Shown here: positions 1-8,282 of the stretch, in pieces | How the letters are laid out: each line of letters begins with the position of its first letter | Position numbering within the stretch: position 1 is the stretch's first letter | Assembly: GCA_016124585.1 (NCBI GenBank) | Contig: WGNL01000011.1 | Span: 1 to 64,000 of the forward strand | DNA: 64,000 bases | Direction: 5' to 3' | DNA from: Bacteroidota bacterium | GTDB taxonomy: Bacteria; Bacteroidota; Bacteroidia; Chitinophagales; Saprospiraceae | Position numbers and translations under genes: made by a program | The notes under the pieces: generated by a model | Seen by the model: only the letters and a program-made list of their open reading frames with translations | Told to the model about the DNA's origin: nothing | The model's database searches: none

Positions 1-204
1 CGATTCAGGATATTGTCCGATAGGTTGAGAATGCACGACATAAATCAATACCATGAAATAATCGGGCTTTGTGCTGGCCTTTGGAACCACAGCCTAATTT
101 GTCCAAATGATTGATTATCATGTCAAAACAACTCTATTATTTACTCCTCAACAAACAGCATTCTTTCCCATTCACCAAAGTACTAATCCTTTTTTCTTCC
201 AACT

Positions 205-855
205 TCAACTCCCCACCTTCCCTTTCTTCTCCTTCCTCCTTTTCCCCCCAATGATAAACGGGACGATGAGAAAAATGGGTATTTTGAAGAAGAGCAGGAA
301 GAAGGCCAGTACGGGCTGGAAAAAAGAGAAGGCGATGGCCACCAGCCCGTTGAGCATGTCGAGGTTCAACATGGTCCGCATATTATAGATTTCCTGGCTG
401 GATAGGCTTTCCTTGTCCACGAAGTCTGTTCGGGAGTCGGCATAGTCCCAGATGAAATTCTGGAAGATGGAGAGGAGGAGTATATTTAGGCTGTAAAGGA
501 AGATGGCGGCGGTGTCCCCGAAATGGTCGCTCAGCACGGAAGTGGTAAAGGGCAGCACGATGATGAAGAACAGCCAACTGATGTTCAGGTAGAGTAGCTT
601 TTCGTCCTGCTTTTTGATATGGATAAAAAAGTCGTGGTGGGTGCGCCAGAACCCCGCTATATTGATATAGGACAGTATGAATGCGATATACTGGTGCCAA
701 GGCGATAGCAGGTGCTTGAAGGTGAGGTGTTCGCCTTCCGGGATTTCAATTTTAAGCTCCAAGGCCAGCAGGGTAATGGCGATGGCCACCACCGCATCGC
801 TAAAGAACAAGACCCGCTCGAAGGCGATTTCTTTTTTGTTGTAGCCTTTCTTCAT
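205..855 (-). CDS. TMEM175 (DUF1211) family membrane protein
   Basis: Membrane protein of the TMEM175 family, whose characterised members are potassium-selective or proton-leak channels. The signature RxxxFSD is present at residues 14-20 (R14, F18, S19, D20) and leads straight into the first hydrophobic helix (about residues 18-34). Four to five more hydrophobic segments follow, and the protein ends in a basic tail rich in Lys and Arg. Its 216 aa match bacterial single-repeat members, which assemble as tetramers. It stands alone: the next gene upstream on the same strand (DUF2200) is separated by a palindromic repeat. Family membership is clear from the motif; ion conduction in this organism is inference. 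Confidence 0.82.
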   Translation of the reverse strand: MKKGYNKKEIAFERVLFFSDAVVAIAITLLALELKIEIPEGEHLTFKHLLSPWHQYIAFILSYINIAGFWRTHHDFFIHIKKQDEKLLYLNISWLFFIIVLPFTTSVLSDHFGDTAAIFLYSLNILLLSIFQNFIWDYADSRTDFVDKESLSSQEIYNMRTMLNLDMLNGLVAIAFSFFQPVLAFFLLFFKIPIFLIVPFIIGGKRRKEKKGKVGS

Positions 856-908
856 CAGATATGAATTGTCCGCTAAAGTAATATTGCTAATCCAAGTTGC
901 GGATGTTG

Positions 909-992
909 GTTGATAACGGTTGATTTTTGCCTACTAATGCGTAAAAATCAACCGTTATCAACTGTTATCAACCATTATCAACCTCATCAACC
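909..992. repeat. 20-bp inverted repeat running into 10-bp tandem repeats
   Basis: Arms at 909-928 and 943-962 are perfect complements (20 bp) around a 14-nt loop. The right arm runs into 10-bp tandem units of the form TATCAACNNN at 956-965, 966-975 and 976-985, ending with ATCAACC at 986-992. The same 10-bp unit recurs four times at 47387-47425 before hisF. The element lies between the start of the TMEM175 gene and the end of the DUF2200 gene, so it could act as a terminator for DUF2200, but it has no T-run in that direction and looks more like a dispersed repeat. Confidence 0.85.
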
Positions 993-1015
993 AAGTTATC
1001 CGCAACTTGAGTTAC

Positions 1016-1381
1016 CTATGCTTCCCGCAGTATCTTTTCCATTTTCTTGCCTTTGGCCAGTTCGTCTACCAGTTTGTCGAGGTACCGTATCTGCTGCGTC
1101 AGTGGGTTTTTGATGTCCTCCACCCGGTAGCCACAGATGACGCCCGTGATGAGCTGGGCTTTAGGATTTAGCGTAGCTTGTTGGAAGAAGGTTTCGAAGC
1201 TCACTTTTTCGTCCATCAGGGATTGCAGTTTGGCTTCGTCGAAGCCGGTGAGCCAGGTAATGACTTGGTGCAGTTCTTCTTTTGTCCGGCCTTTCTTCTC
1301 CACTTTGGTGAGGTAGTGTGGGTAAACGCCAAAGAATTTCAGCTTGGCGATTTTTTCGTCGTGTTCAGCAGAATTGGTCAT
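1016..1381 (-). CDS. DUF2200 domain-containing protein
   Basis: Small soluble protein of 121 aa that matches the DUF2200 family over its whole length. Recognisable conserved stretches are FGVYPHYLTKVEKKGRT near the N-terminus, ITWLTGFDE in the middle, and LITGVICGYRVE followed by NPLTQQIRYLDKLVDEL near the C-terminus. There is no signal peptide, membrane helix or known catalytic motif. The family is widespread and usually monocistronic, and its function is unknown. A GAACTTTG sequence on the minus strand (1403-1396) just upstream resembles a Bacteroidota -7 box, and a palindrome at 1421-1437 lies where an operator would be expected. Confidence 0.82.
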   Translation of the reverse strand: MTNSAEHDEKIAKLKFFGVYPHYLTKVEKKGRTKEELHQVITWLTGFDEAKLQSLMDEKVSFETFFQQATLNPKAQLITGVICGYRVEDIKNPLTQQIRYLDKLVDELAKGKKMEKILREA

Positions 1382-1420
1382 AAGCTATGTTTTTTGGCAA
1401 AGTTCGGGAATTGGTTTAAT

Positions 1421-1437
1421 ATGTTCACTCTGAACAT
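1421..1437. promoter_or_regulatory. 17-bp palindrome upstream of DUF2200 (possible operator)
   Basis: ATGTTCA and TGAACAT are perfect 7-bp arms around a CTC centre. It sits 40 nt upstream of the DUF2200 start codon, just above a -7-like GAACTTTG (minus strand, 1403-1396). The position suits an operator; it could equally be a short hairpin behind the PhyH-type gene remnant. Low confidence in function. Confidence 0.35.
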
Positions 1438-1459
1438 CGGCGAGGTTTTGCGTTTTTAT

Positions 1460-2245
1460 TCAGCTATTTATGCCCTTTGCAATTGCCTGCTCCACTGGGC
1501 AACAAGTTTCTATTGGCTTTGAAATATCAAATTCCCTTTTTGCCAACAAAGCTGGCTGCGCCATGAATTTCGGGTTTTTCCCCCGATGCTCCTGCGCAGC
1601 ATGGACGATAAAGGGATGGCATAAATAGACTGTTCCAGCCCGCCCAGTTGCCATCACTTCCTTTCGTTTGGGCAAGCTATCCAGTTTTTGTGCTAGTTCC
1701 ATGAATGACAACCCATGTTCCCCTTCTTTGCTCAATAATTTTGCAACGTCCTGGTGCGAAGCTTCCCGGATAAGGGTCGGTGCATCGCTCTCGGTTACAT
1801 CTGAAAACAGGAACAACATCAATAGAGCCCGGCCTTTTGAGCGGATATTGATACGCCATTTTAAGTAATCATGCGGGTCGTCGTATGGAAAACTGGCATC
1901 CACATGCCAGCCCGTATCACCTGCTGGCTCCTTGCTTGGAAAGCGGATGGGGAACGTGCCCAAGCTGGTTTTGGGAAGCCAATTGTCTCCCGCCAATTGT
2001 TCAAATGCTCGGAGTAGAACGGGCGTATTTGCTGCCGTCTGAAAAGGTTCCAGCCCAATTTCACCAAGCCTGACAACGGGTTGCGTCCAAGTCTCCGGCT
2101 TATGGGGATCCAATTGAATGGCTTTCCAGAGTATGGAGCGGCAAGCTGCGGCGAGTTCTTCGGGAAATGCGTTTTCGATTTTTACATAGCCTAATTCAAT
2201 GAATTAGTTGATGTCTTTGGCATTCAATTTATCCATGTCTTTCAT
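1460..2245 (-). pseudogene. PhyH-type Fe(II)/2-oxoglutarate dioxygenase with an early stop codon
   Basis: The long open part (1460-2113) encodes a phytanoyl-CoA dioxygenase-like protein. It has the facial-triad pattern HxD in TGWHVDASF, a distal His in CHPFIVHAA, and the downstream Arg of HRGKNPKF expected for 2-oxoglutarate binding. The same frame continues upstream with convincing family-like sequence (FIELGYVKIENAFPEELAAA, then CRSILWKAIQLDPHK) to an ATG at 2245, but a TAA at 2204-2206 interrupts it after 13 codons (MKDMDKLNAKDIN-stop-FIELG). A single C-to-T change (CAA Gln to TAA) would explain it. Translation from an internal non-ATG codon might still give a near-complete enzyme, because the catalytic core is intact. 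It may therefore be a recent pseudogene, a polymorphism or a base error. Substrate unknown. Confidence 0.72.
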
Positions 2246-2329
2246 GTAGCGCTTGCAAGATGCGGTTTGAGATTTTTGCCAAATATGCAATAAATCCGCA
2301 CTAACCTCGTAGCCAATTATCCAATGGAA

Positions 2330-2743
2330 TCAAGCAACTTCATTGAGCAGCATCCACGAAACCCCGAACTTGTCCCGTAGCTGGGCAAAACGATTGGCGA
2401 AAAAGGTCTTTTCCATTTTCATGAAGACAGTTCCTCCTTCCGAAAGGATTTGATAAACCTCCTCTGCTTTTTCAGGAGTGTTCAAGACCAAGGTCAGGTA
2501 GGCGCTGCGCATCGGTTCTGCATTGGGAATGTCTGCTCCCCTTACTGTCATGCCACCAATTTCCATGACGGCGTGCAGGATTGGCTTTTTCCATTCCTTC
2601 GGGAAGTTTTCAGGGATTTTCTGTTGAGGCATCATCATTTTTATGCTGCCACCAAGTTGTGCTTCATAGAATTTGAAGGCTGCTTCGCAATGACCGGGGA
2701 AGTTCAGGTAGATTTCAAGTTTTGAAGATGGTTCGTTGCTCAT
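2330..2743 (-). CDS. VOC family protein, PhnB-like
   Basis: A 137-aa cytosolic protein of the vicinal-oxygen-chelate superfamily, PhnB/YjdN-like subgroup. The typical opening (LNFPGHCEAAFKFYEAQLGG), the central LHAVMEIGGMTVRGADIP and the closing WG-type strand (DKFGVSWMLLNE) are visible. This subgroup often lacks the full set of metal ligands and its reaction is mostly unknown; annotations as a 3-demethylubiquinone methyltransferase domain are historical. The ATG at 2743 is preferred over the in-frame GTG nine bases upstream. It is flanked by unrelated genes, so context does not help. Confidence 0.8.
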   Translation of the reverse strand: MSNEPSSKLEIYLNFPGHCEAAFKFYEAQLGGSIKMMMPQQKIPENFPKEWKKPILHAVMEIGGMTVRGADIPNAEPMRSAYLTLVLNTPEKAEEVYQILSEGGTVFMKMEKTFFANRFAQLRDKFGVSWMLLNEVA

Positions 2744-2889
2744 GCTTTTCACGTTTTAGTGCGGCAAAGTTGTCCATGAATTTTCTAATGAAATGGGGGG
2801 ATTTGCGACAGAACGGAGGCGGATTGAGTCAAAAAAATCAAAACGATAAGTTAGGAGCTATGTTTTTATTGAAGATATGGCTCAAGTGT

Positions 2890-4068
2890 TCATGTCCTCC
2901 TACCTGTAAAAGCAATCAATAGGCTAATTATTCCCACAACAAAAAAGCTTGTGATAAGCGCTGAGACACCCTTGTTCATAAAATGGCTGATGATGGCACC
3001 TAAAAAACCGCCAATAAAAAAGAATATGGTGCCATATACAGAGGATGCCAATCCGGCTTTGTCACCCATTGGCTCCATCGCAAGGGCGCTGCTGTTGGGT
3101 TCTATGGCGAGGTTTAAAGCCAGTAATATAACGACAGGTATGAAAAAGTATATCATTGGCGGCGGGTCGCCCATTATGAAATTAATTAAAAGCAATAAGG
3201 AGGCAACTATCGTATAAATAATGAGCGAACGGCGCATGGTCTTTTTTGCACCATATTTTATGGATAAACGGGAGTTCAGCAACGAACTGCCAGACATAAT
3301 CAACCCCATTCCCCCGAATATCCATGCGAAATAATTGGGCTTGCCATATATCTCACCAATTATACGCTCAGCCCCTGCCACATAAGAACTCAATGCGGAA
3401 AAGAGTAGGGTAGTGATGGTGGTATATCGCAAGAATATGGGATCGCTCAACACAGATTTTATGGATTGCCCGATGGTTTTCCAATTTAATTTGCTGCGCT
3501 TGTCCGGTGGCAGGGATTCCTCCAGTCGCAATGACCATATTAGCACCAATAAGGCGAAAAGCGGCGGGGTCAGGAAGACCATTTTCCAGGATGTATATTG
3601 AAGCAATATAACGCCCAAAAATGGCGCAATAACAGGTGTAAATAAAAAGATGGTGAATATGAGCGACATGATGCGGGCCATTTGGTCGCCAACGTACCTG
3701 TCTCGTACCCCAGCGATGGTGCTCATGAATACGGCGGAGGCACCCATACCCATCACGAACCTTGCAACGAACATCAATGTCAAGCTCGGTGCAAATGCGG
3801 CAACCAAACCGCTGATGATGTAGAGCGGAAACCCAACCCGAAGAATGGCGAGCCGTCCATAGCGGTCGGAGAGGATGCCGAAGACAATTTGCGCAACCTG
3901 CCCCATGAAGAAATAGGAGACGATATTGGCTGTGGCCGTGGAGTTGGAAGGAAGTCCGAATGTATGCCTAATCTCTGCAAAAGCTGGCAGCATGATGTCG
4001 ATGCCCAATGCCGTCAGTGCCATTGTGCAGGCAGAGAGGGCGATGAATTCCCCCGATTTCATTTTCAT
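2890..4068 (-). CDS. MFS transporter, Bcr/CflA-type multidrug exporter
   Basis: Twelve-helix inner-membrane exporter of the major facilitator superfamily. The first helix carries the DIMLPAF signature typical of Bcr/CflA proteins, and motif A of the loop between helices 2 and 3 reads GILSDRYGR (residues 64-72). The 392 aa fit the family (390-410). Bcr/CflA proteins export bicyclomycin, chloramphenicol, sulfonamides or other small compounds by proton antiport; the substrate here cannot be told. There is no adjacent regulator. The start has two in-frame ATGs (4068 and 4062). Confidence 0.85.
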   Translation of the reverse strand: MKMKSGEFIALSACTMALTALGIDIMLPAFAEIRHTFGLPSNSTATANIVSYFFMGQVAQIVFGILSDRYGRLAILRVGFPLYIISGLVAAFAPSLTLMFVARFVMGMGASAVFMSTIAGVRDRYVGDQMARIMSLIFTIFLFTPVIAPFLGVILLQYTSWKMVFLTPPLFALLVLIWSLRLEESLPPDKRSKLNWKTIGQSIKSVLSDPIFLRYTTITTLLFSALSSYVAGAERIIGEIYGKPNYFAWIFGGMGLIMSGSSLLNSRLSIKYGAKKTMRRSLIIYTIVASLLLLINFIMGDPPPMIYFFIPVVILLALNLAIEPNSSALAMEPMGDKAGLASSVYGTIFFFIGGFLGAIISHFMNKGVSALITSFFVVGIISLLIAFTGRRT

Positions 4069-4129
4069 TTAAACAGTCGTTTTGGTCGGTGACATTTGGC
4101 GGGGGAAAGGTAGGGGATTTTGGGAATAG

Positions 4130-4157
4130 ACTTTCCAAGTTTTAAAACTTGGAAAGT
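4130..4157. repeat. 28-bp perfect palindrome
   Basis: ACTTTCCAAGTTTT at 4130-4143 is followed directly by its exact reverse complement at 4144-4157, with no loop. It lies upstream of the MFS gene start and before the small gene remnant at 4205. A loopless, AT-rich palindrome like this looks like a dispersed chromosomal repeat rather than a terminator, as there is no T-run. Confidence 0.8.
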
Positions 4158-4204
4158 ATGTAATATTATGCATTCATTCACAGACAAAACAATTATTTAA
4201 AGCA

Positions 4205-4391
4205 ATGTACCAAGTCAAAAACGATATTAACACAGAAGAGATACTCAAAGGATTGACAAAGGATTGAAACCAATCCTTCAAAATATTAATGCTGAAAAGT
4301 TATCAAATGCTGATAAAAAGCGATTCTAACTAAACTGGAACAATTGGAACAACTTGCACTTCAAGTCAAAAAGGAACTGATGAAGCCTTGA
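4205..4391 (+). pseudogene. remnant of a small gene broken by two frameshifts
   Basis: Three short segments in successive frames read as one continuous protein of about 62 aa: MYQVKNDINTEEILKGLTKD (4205-4264), LKPILQNINAEKLSNADKK (from 4264), then AILTKLEQLEQLALQVKKEL and MKP-stop (to 4391). Each break is explained by one missing base in a short homopolymer: a T in GATTG near 4264 and an A in the A-run at 4315-4319. The predicted protein is mostly helical and Lys/Glu/Leu-rich with a possible coiled coil in the last 25 residues. I do not recognise the family. It is either a decayed small gene or an intact gene with sequence errors. Confidence 0.5.
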
Positions 4392-4431
4392 TGCAGCCCC
4401 TTAATTCCTCATCCCTCGGCCCTCATCCTTA

Positions 4432-6828
4432 TCAAAGTTCCACTAGCGTAACCCCATCTCCCCCCTCCTCACTTGCCGGGTGGTACGACCGCTTCACTTC
4501 CCGGTATTCCCGGATTTTAGTGCGCACCAGATTCTTTAACACCCCTGTGCCCCGTCCATGAATGATGGTGAGCAGGCTGGCATTGTTCACTAGGCCACGG
4601 TCCATGAATTCCTCAAAGCGTTTCAATGCTTCATCAGGGGTGAGGCCACGGATGTCCAGCTTGTTCTCAAAAGCGGCCATTTGGTGGAGGGTATCCACAC
4701 TGATGCTTTTTTGCTTCTGGACGTTGAGTTCTTCACGGGCATGTTCGAGGTCACGCAGTTTCACGGTGAGACGCATTGGGCCCATTTGCACGATGGCTTT
4801 GTTCTTGTCAATGGCTTCAATCGTGCCAGCAGAACCGCCGCTTTTCATGCGCACTAAATCGCCAATTTGCAGTTCGCCTGTCTTGGCTTTTTTATAGATA
4901 GTGGTGGGGGCTTCGTTGTAAATCTGTTCTTCAAGTTGGATGACGGCTTTCTCCGCTTCTTCCCGCTCCACACGGGCTTTTTCCGCTAGCACCTTGGCCA
5001 TTTCGAGGTTTTGCTGCTCCCTGATTTCCCGCACCAGTTTTTCCATTTCCCGGTTGTCCTTTACCACTACTTGCAGTTTCTTTTCCTTTGCTTCCAATTG
5101 GAATTTCTTGCGACGGTATTCGAGGTCACGGTGCAGTTCATCGTAGCTTTTAATCAATTTTTCGAGCTGCTTTTCTTTCAAAGTGATTTCCAGCAGTTTG
5201 TCCTCTGCCTCTTTTTTTTCCCGCTGCAGATTGATGAGCAAATCATCCACAGCGACCTCGTTCTTGCCCGTTCGCTGACGGGCGTAGCTGAGTATTTTTT
5301 TGTTCAACCCGCTTTTCTGCGCAATCTCGAAAGCATAGCTGCTGCCGGGCCGTCCTGCCTTGAACATGTACGTCGGGGCCAGGTGTTCTTGGTCGAAAAG
5401 CATGGAGCCGTTGATGATACCCTGCGTCTTGAAGGCGAACATTTTCAGGTTGGAATAGTGCGTGGTGATGACACCGTACACCTTGCGTTCATTGAGTTCC
5501 TTTAGAATTGCTTCCGCAATGGCTCCGCCCATTTTAGGGTCAGTTCCAGAGCCAAATTCATCAATGAGGACAAGGGTTTTGCCATCAGCGTGTTCGAGGA
5601 ATTTACGCATATAAACCAATCGGCTAGAGTAGGTCGAAAGGTCGTCCTCCAGCGATTGCGAGTCGCCGATGTCTGCGAAAATGTTCTCGAAGATGCCCAT
5701 TTCACTGATTTCGTCCATCGGCACGAGCATCCCGCTCTGTACCATCAGTTGCTGAAGTCCCACCGACTTCATCAGGATGGATTTGCCCCCAGCGTTGGGG
5801 CCGGAAAGCACGACGATGCGGTTGTCGCCATGCAGTTTCAGGTCGAAGGGCACGGTCTCCCTTCCGATTTTTTTATTCTTCAAATATAAAAGGGGATGCT
5901 TGCCCATCTCTGTTCCGAAGGACGGGTTTTGCGTCAGCTTCGGCATGATGCCGTTCATTTGGGCGGCCAGTCGGGCTTTTACCATGATGACATCGAACTG
6001 CACGATGAGCGTCAGGTATTGCCGCATGGCTGGGGTGTAAGGGCGAAGCGAGTCGCTGAGTTCTTTTAAAATGCGCCAGATTTCCCGCTTTTCGTCCTGC
6101 TCCAAGTCGAAGATGTCATTGTTGATTTCGATGACAGGCTCTGGCTCAATAAAGGCCGTGCGTCCTGTGGCAGATTCGTCGTGGATAATGCCCCGTATTT
6201 TGCGCTTGTGCTCTACTGGCACGGACAGCACCCGGCGATTGTTGCGGATGGATTCCACGTTGTCAGCTAGCCAGCCGGAGTTGCGGTAATTGTTGATGAG
6301 GGTGCGGAATACTTTGTCGAGTTCCCGCTGCTTGCTGCCGATTTCCCGGCGGATGGCCTGCAGGGCAGGGGAGGCGTCGGGCCTGATGTCTCCGTTTTCA
6401 TCAAAGACTTTACCGATGGCGGTGTGAAGAGCCGGGTCAAAGTTGATTGGGCGGATGATGTCGTATAGGCTGGGGTAAATCTTCTGGCGGTCGGGACTGA
6501 AAAAGCGGAACACGCCGCCCATGATGACCAGCACAGCATTGATTCGAACAAAGCCATCTTGCGGCAGCACATAGCCTTCGATGTCCAGCATTTTCAGGTC
6601 TTCAGCGAGGTCTTCGTATTGTGAGAGCGGAAAGTGGTCATTCTTTTCGATAGAAAGTTTGTACTCTGAAACTTCCCTCAGGCTCCGCTCGATTTCTTTC
6701 AAATCCGTCATAAAAGGAAGACGGTGGACGGCTTGGCGGCCCAGTTCGCCGAGGCATTCACGGTCGAGCAGGGCGATTATCTTGTCGTATTCGAGTTTTT
6801 CTAGCAGGTTGTTCGGCTCAAGGCGCAT
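4432..6828 (-). CDS. mutS2: MutS2 family ATPase/endonuclease with Smr domain
   Basis: A 798-aa MutS2 protein. The MutS core and clamp region occupy the first about 330 residues, then the ABC-type ATPase with Walker A GPNAGGKS near residue 346 and Walker B/D-loop LIDEFGSGTDP. A long charged coiled coil (about residues 520-630) follows, then a KOW-like segment (GDLVRMKSGGSAGTIEA) and the C-terminal Smr nuclease domain (LDIRGLTPDEAL, then IIHGRGTGVLKNLV). It lacks the mismatch-recognition domain of MutS1. Known roles are suppression of recombination and, in Firmicutes, rescue of collided ribosomes (RqcU). A TATTTTTG -7-like box lies at 6880-6873 on the minus strand. All motifs are intact. Confidence 0.95.
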   Translation of the reverse strand: MRLEPNNLLEKLEYDKIIALLDRECLGELGRQAVHRLPFMTDLKEIERSLREVSEYKLSIEKNDHFPLSQYEDLAEDLKMLDIEGYVLPQDGFVRINAVLVIMGGVFRFFSPDRQKIYPSLYDIIRPINFDPALHTAIGKVFDENGDIRPDASPALQAIRREIGSKQRELDKVFRTLINNYRNSGWLADNVESIRNNRRVLSVPVEHKRKIRGIIHDESATGRTAFIEPEPVIEINNDIFDLEQDEKREIWRILKELSDSLRPYTPAMRQYLTLIVQFDVIMVKARLAAQMNGIMPKLTQNPSFGTEMGKHPLLYLKNKKIGRETVPFDLKLHGDNRIVVLSGPNAGGKSILMKSVGLQQLMVQSGMLVPMDEISEMGIFENIFADIGDSQSLEDDLSTYSSRLVYMRKFLEHADGKTLVLIDEFGSGTDPKMGGAIAEAILKELNERKVYGVITTHYSNLKMFAFKTQGIINGSMLFDQEHLAPTYMFKAGRPGSSYAFEIAQKSGLNKKILSYARQRTGKNEVAVDDLLINLQREKKEAEDKLLEITLKEKQLEKLIKSYDELHRDLEYRRKKFQLEAKEKKLQVVVKDNREMEKLVREIREQQNLEMAKVLAEKARVEREEAEKAVIQLEEQIYNEAPTTIYKKAKTGELQIGDLVRMKSGGSAGTIEAIDKNKAIVQMGPMRLTVKLRDLEHAREELNVQKQKSISVDTLHQMAAFENKLDIRGLTPDEALKRFEEFMDRGLVNNASLLTIIHGRGTGVLKNLVRTKIREYREVKRSYHPASEEGGDGVTLVEL

Positions 6829-6972
6829 TCTACAATGATGAATGGTGAAAAGTAGGTGGCAAATTGGGGCTGCAAAAATACGGGGAATGGAACAAATAGC
6901 GGAAGAGAAGGTTCCCGGTGTGGAGGAAGAAAATTGTTGGCTTGAATGAGGAGCTACTAAGTGCTATCTAAT

Positions 6973-8184
6973 CTACGATTGCACCTTCACCAAACCATCC
7001 CGTACTTTCTCCCACCGCCTGAAAAATGCTGCAATGCATTTCCCAGCCATCGGGGATGGTGCATTGAAAAGCACGCAGATGCCGATGCCGTCTCGTCGGT
7101 TCATGGCTATTTCACTATGAAAATTATTGACGAAACCAGCGTGGTACACCAGGGTATCTGTCCCATGTTCCAGAATCCGCCAACCTTTGGCATAGTAAGC
7201 GGAATCCCTGTCAATGAAGCCTCGAAGCACGGGCCGCTCCAAGCCGGTAGCGATGACGGGGGTAAAAGCGTCTTTCAACACACTGGAAGAAATGATGGAG
7301 GGCTTCTGGCCCAGTAGCGCTTTGAGCCATTCACCCATGTCTGAGATGCTGGCATTCACGCCACCTGCTGCGGCAAAATTGTAGTAGCGATGGGTAATGG
7401 AATCCGCCTCCCAGCCCAAGCCACGGTATCTGTGCGGTAGGGCATGGTTCAAACTGTTCACCATGTCGTCGTAATCGGAAGAGGCATTGGCCATGTGAAG
7501 GGGTTTGAAAATTTTTTCAGCTAACAATTCATTGAAAGGCTTGCCTGAAACTTGTTCCAAAATTGGCTCAATCAGACTGAATGCTGCATTTTGATAGCTG
7601 AAATATACGCCTTCCTTGCCGGCCAATTTCGCCAGAGGGTATTGCTGCATCACGAAATTTTGGCTAAACCCTTTTTCAATATAATTTGAAAATGAATGAT
7701 ATGGCAGCCCCGTTGTTTGCGTGAGCAAATGCCGGACTTCAAGCCGCTGGGCCTGTTCGGGGTCACTCATGTTGAAATCTGGCAGGTATTTTTGGACCTT
7801 GTCTGTCCATTCCAGTTTGTTCTCCTCTACCTCCATCGCCGTTAGTATCCCTGTAAACCCTTTTGAAAGGGAGCCAACTCGAAAAATAGTGTGCTCATCT
7901 ACCCGTTCAGGTCGCCCCTCAGCCCGCAATCCATAACCCCTGATGAACACGATTTGGCTGTCTTTTACGATTACAACTGCTGCACCAGGTGTCTGCGTCA
8001 AAATCATGGAATCCTCGAAATAACGGTTGTAATCCTTCAGGAAAACTTCTAGCCGTGGGTCGAGTGGGGGTGGGGTAGGCCGAAGAAAGGCGCCCATCGG
8101 AACCACTGGCTGTTCAGGCTGTGAGCAGGATATTAAAACAAACAAGGCAAAAAGTATTGGGGCAATGATTCGGGTGTTCTTCAT
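6973..8184 (-). CDS. serine hydrolase, class C beta-lactamase/esterase fold, lipoprotein
   Basis: Secreted lipoprotein of 403 aa in the beta-lactamase-related (PF00144) family. The signal peptide ends in a lipobox LISC with Cys20. The active-site motifs of the serine-penicillin-recognising fold are present: SLSK at residues 105-108 (Ser105 nucleophile, Lys108), YQN (in YFSYQNAAF, about residue 200) and a HAG triad (LVYHAGFVNNF, about residue 347) in place of KTG. Proteins with HxG are mostly esterases, D-aminopeptidases or peptidoglycan-modifying enzymes rather than true lactamases, so drug resistance should not be assumed. No neighbouring cell-wall gene gives further context. Confidence 0.86.
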   Translation of the reverse strand: MKNTRIIAPILFALFVLISCSQPEQPVVPMGAFLRPTPPPLDPRLEVFLKDYNRYFEDSMILTQTPGAAVVIVKDSQIVFIRGYGLRAEGRPERVDEHTIFRVGSLSKGFTGILTAMEVEENKLEWTDKVQKYLPDFNMSDPEQAQRLEVRHLLTQTTGLPYHSFSNYIEKGFSQNFVMQQYPLAKLAGKEGVYFSYQNAAFSLIEPILEQVSGKPFNELLAEKIFKPLHMANASSDYDDMVNSLNHALPHRYRGLGWEADSITHRYYNFAAAGGVNASISDMGEWLKALLGQKPSIISSSVLKDAFTPVIATGLERPVLRGFIDRDSAYYAKGWRILEHGTDTLVYHAGFVNNFHSEIAMNRRDGIGICVLFNAPSPMAGKCIAAFFRRWEKVRDGLVKVQS

Positions 8185-8282
8185 GTTCGCAAAAAAATAA
8201 AAATTGAAATGGGCGGTCTATTGGGTCTTACTGGGGCTTTTTGAAACGAATAGCTTGGATGTTTCGTGTTTTTGCTTCGCAA

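Noticed and set aside
107-388. Plus-strand open frame of 93 codons at the left edge
   Set aside because: It overlaps the TMEM175 gene on the other strand, is Phe/Pro-rich, and has no domain or start context. The first 204 nt otherwise hold no gene that I can support; a possible minus-strand gene end or start there is too short to judge.
956-992. TATCAAC array considered as DnaA boxes of an origin
   Set aside because: The units lack the CACA end of TTATNCACA, there is no dnaA or dnaN nearby, and the same array sits inside the his operon.
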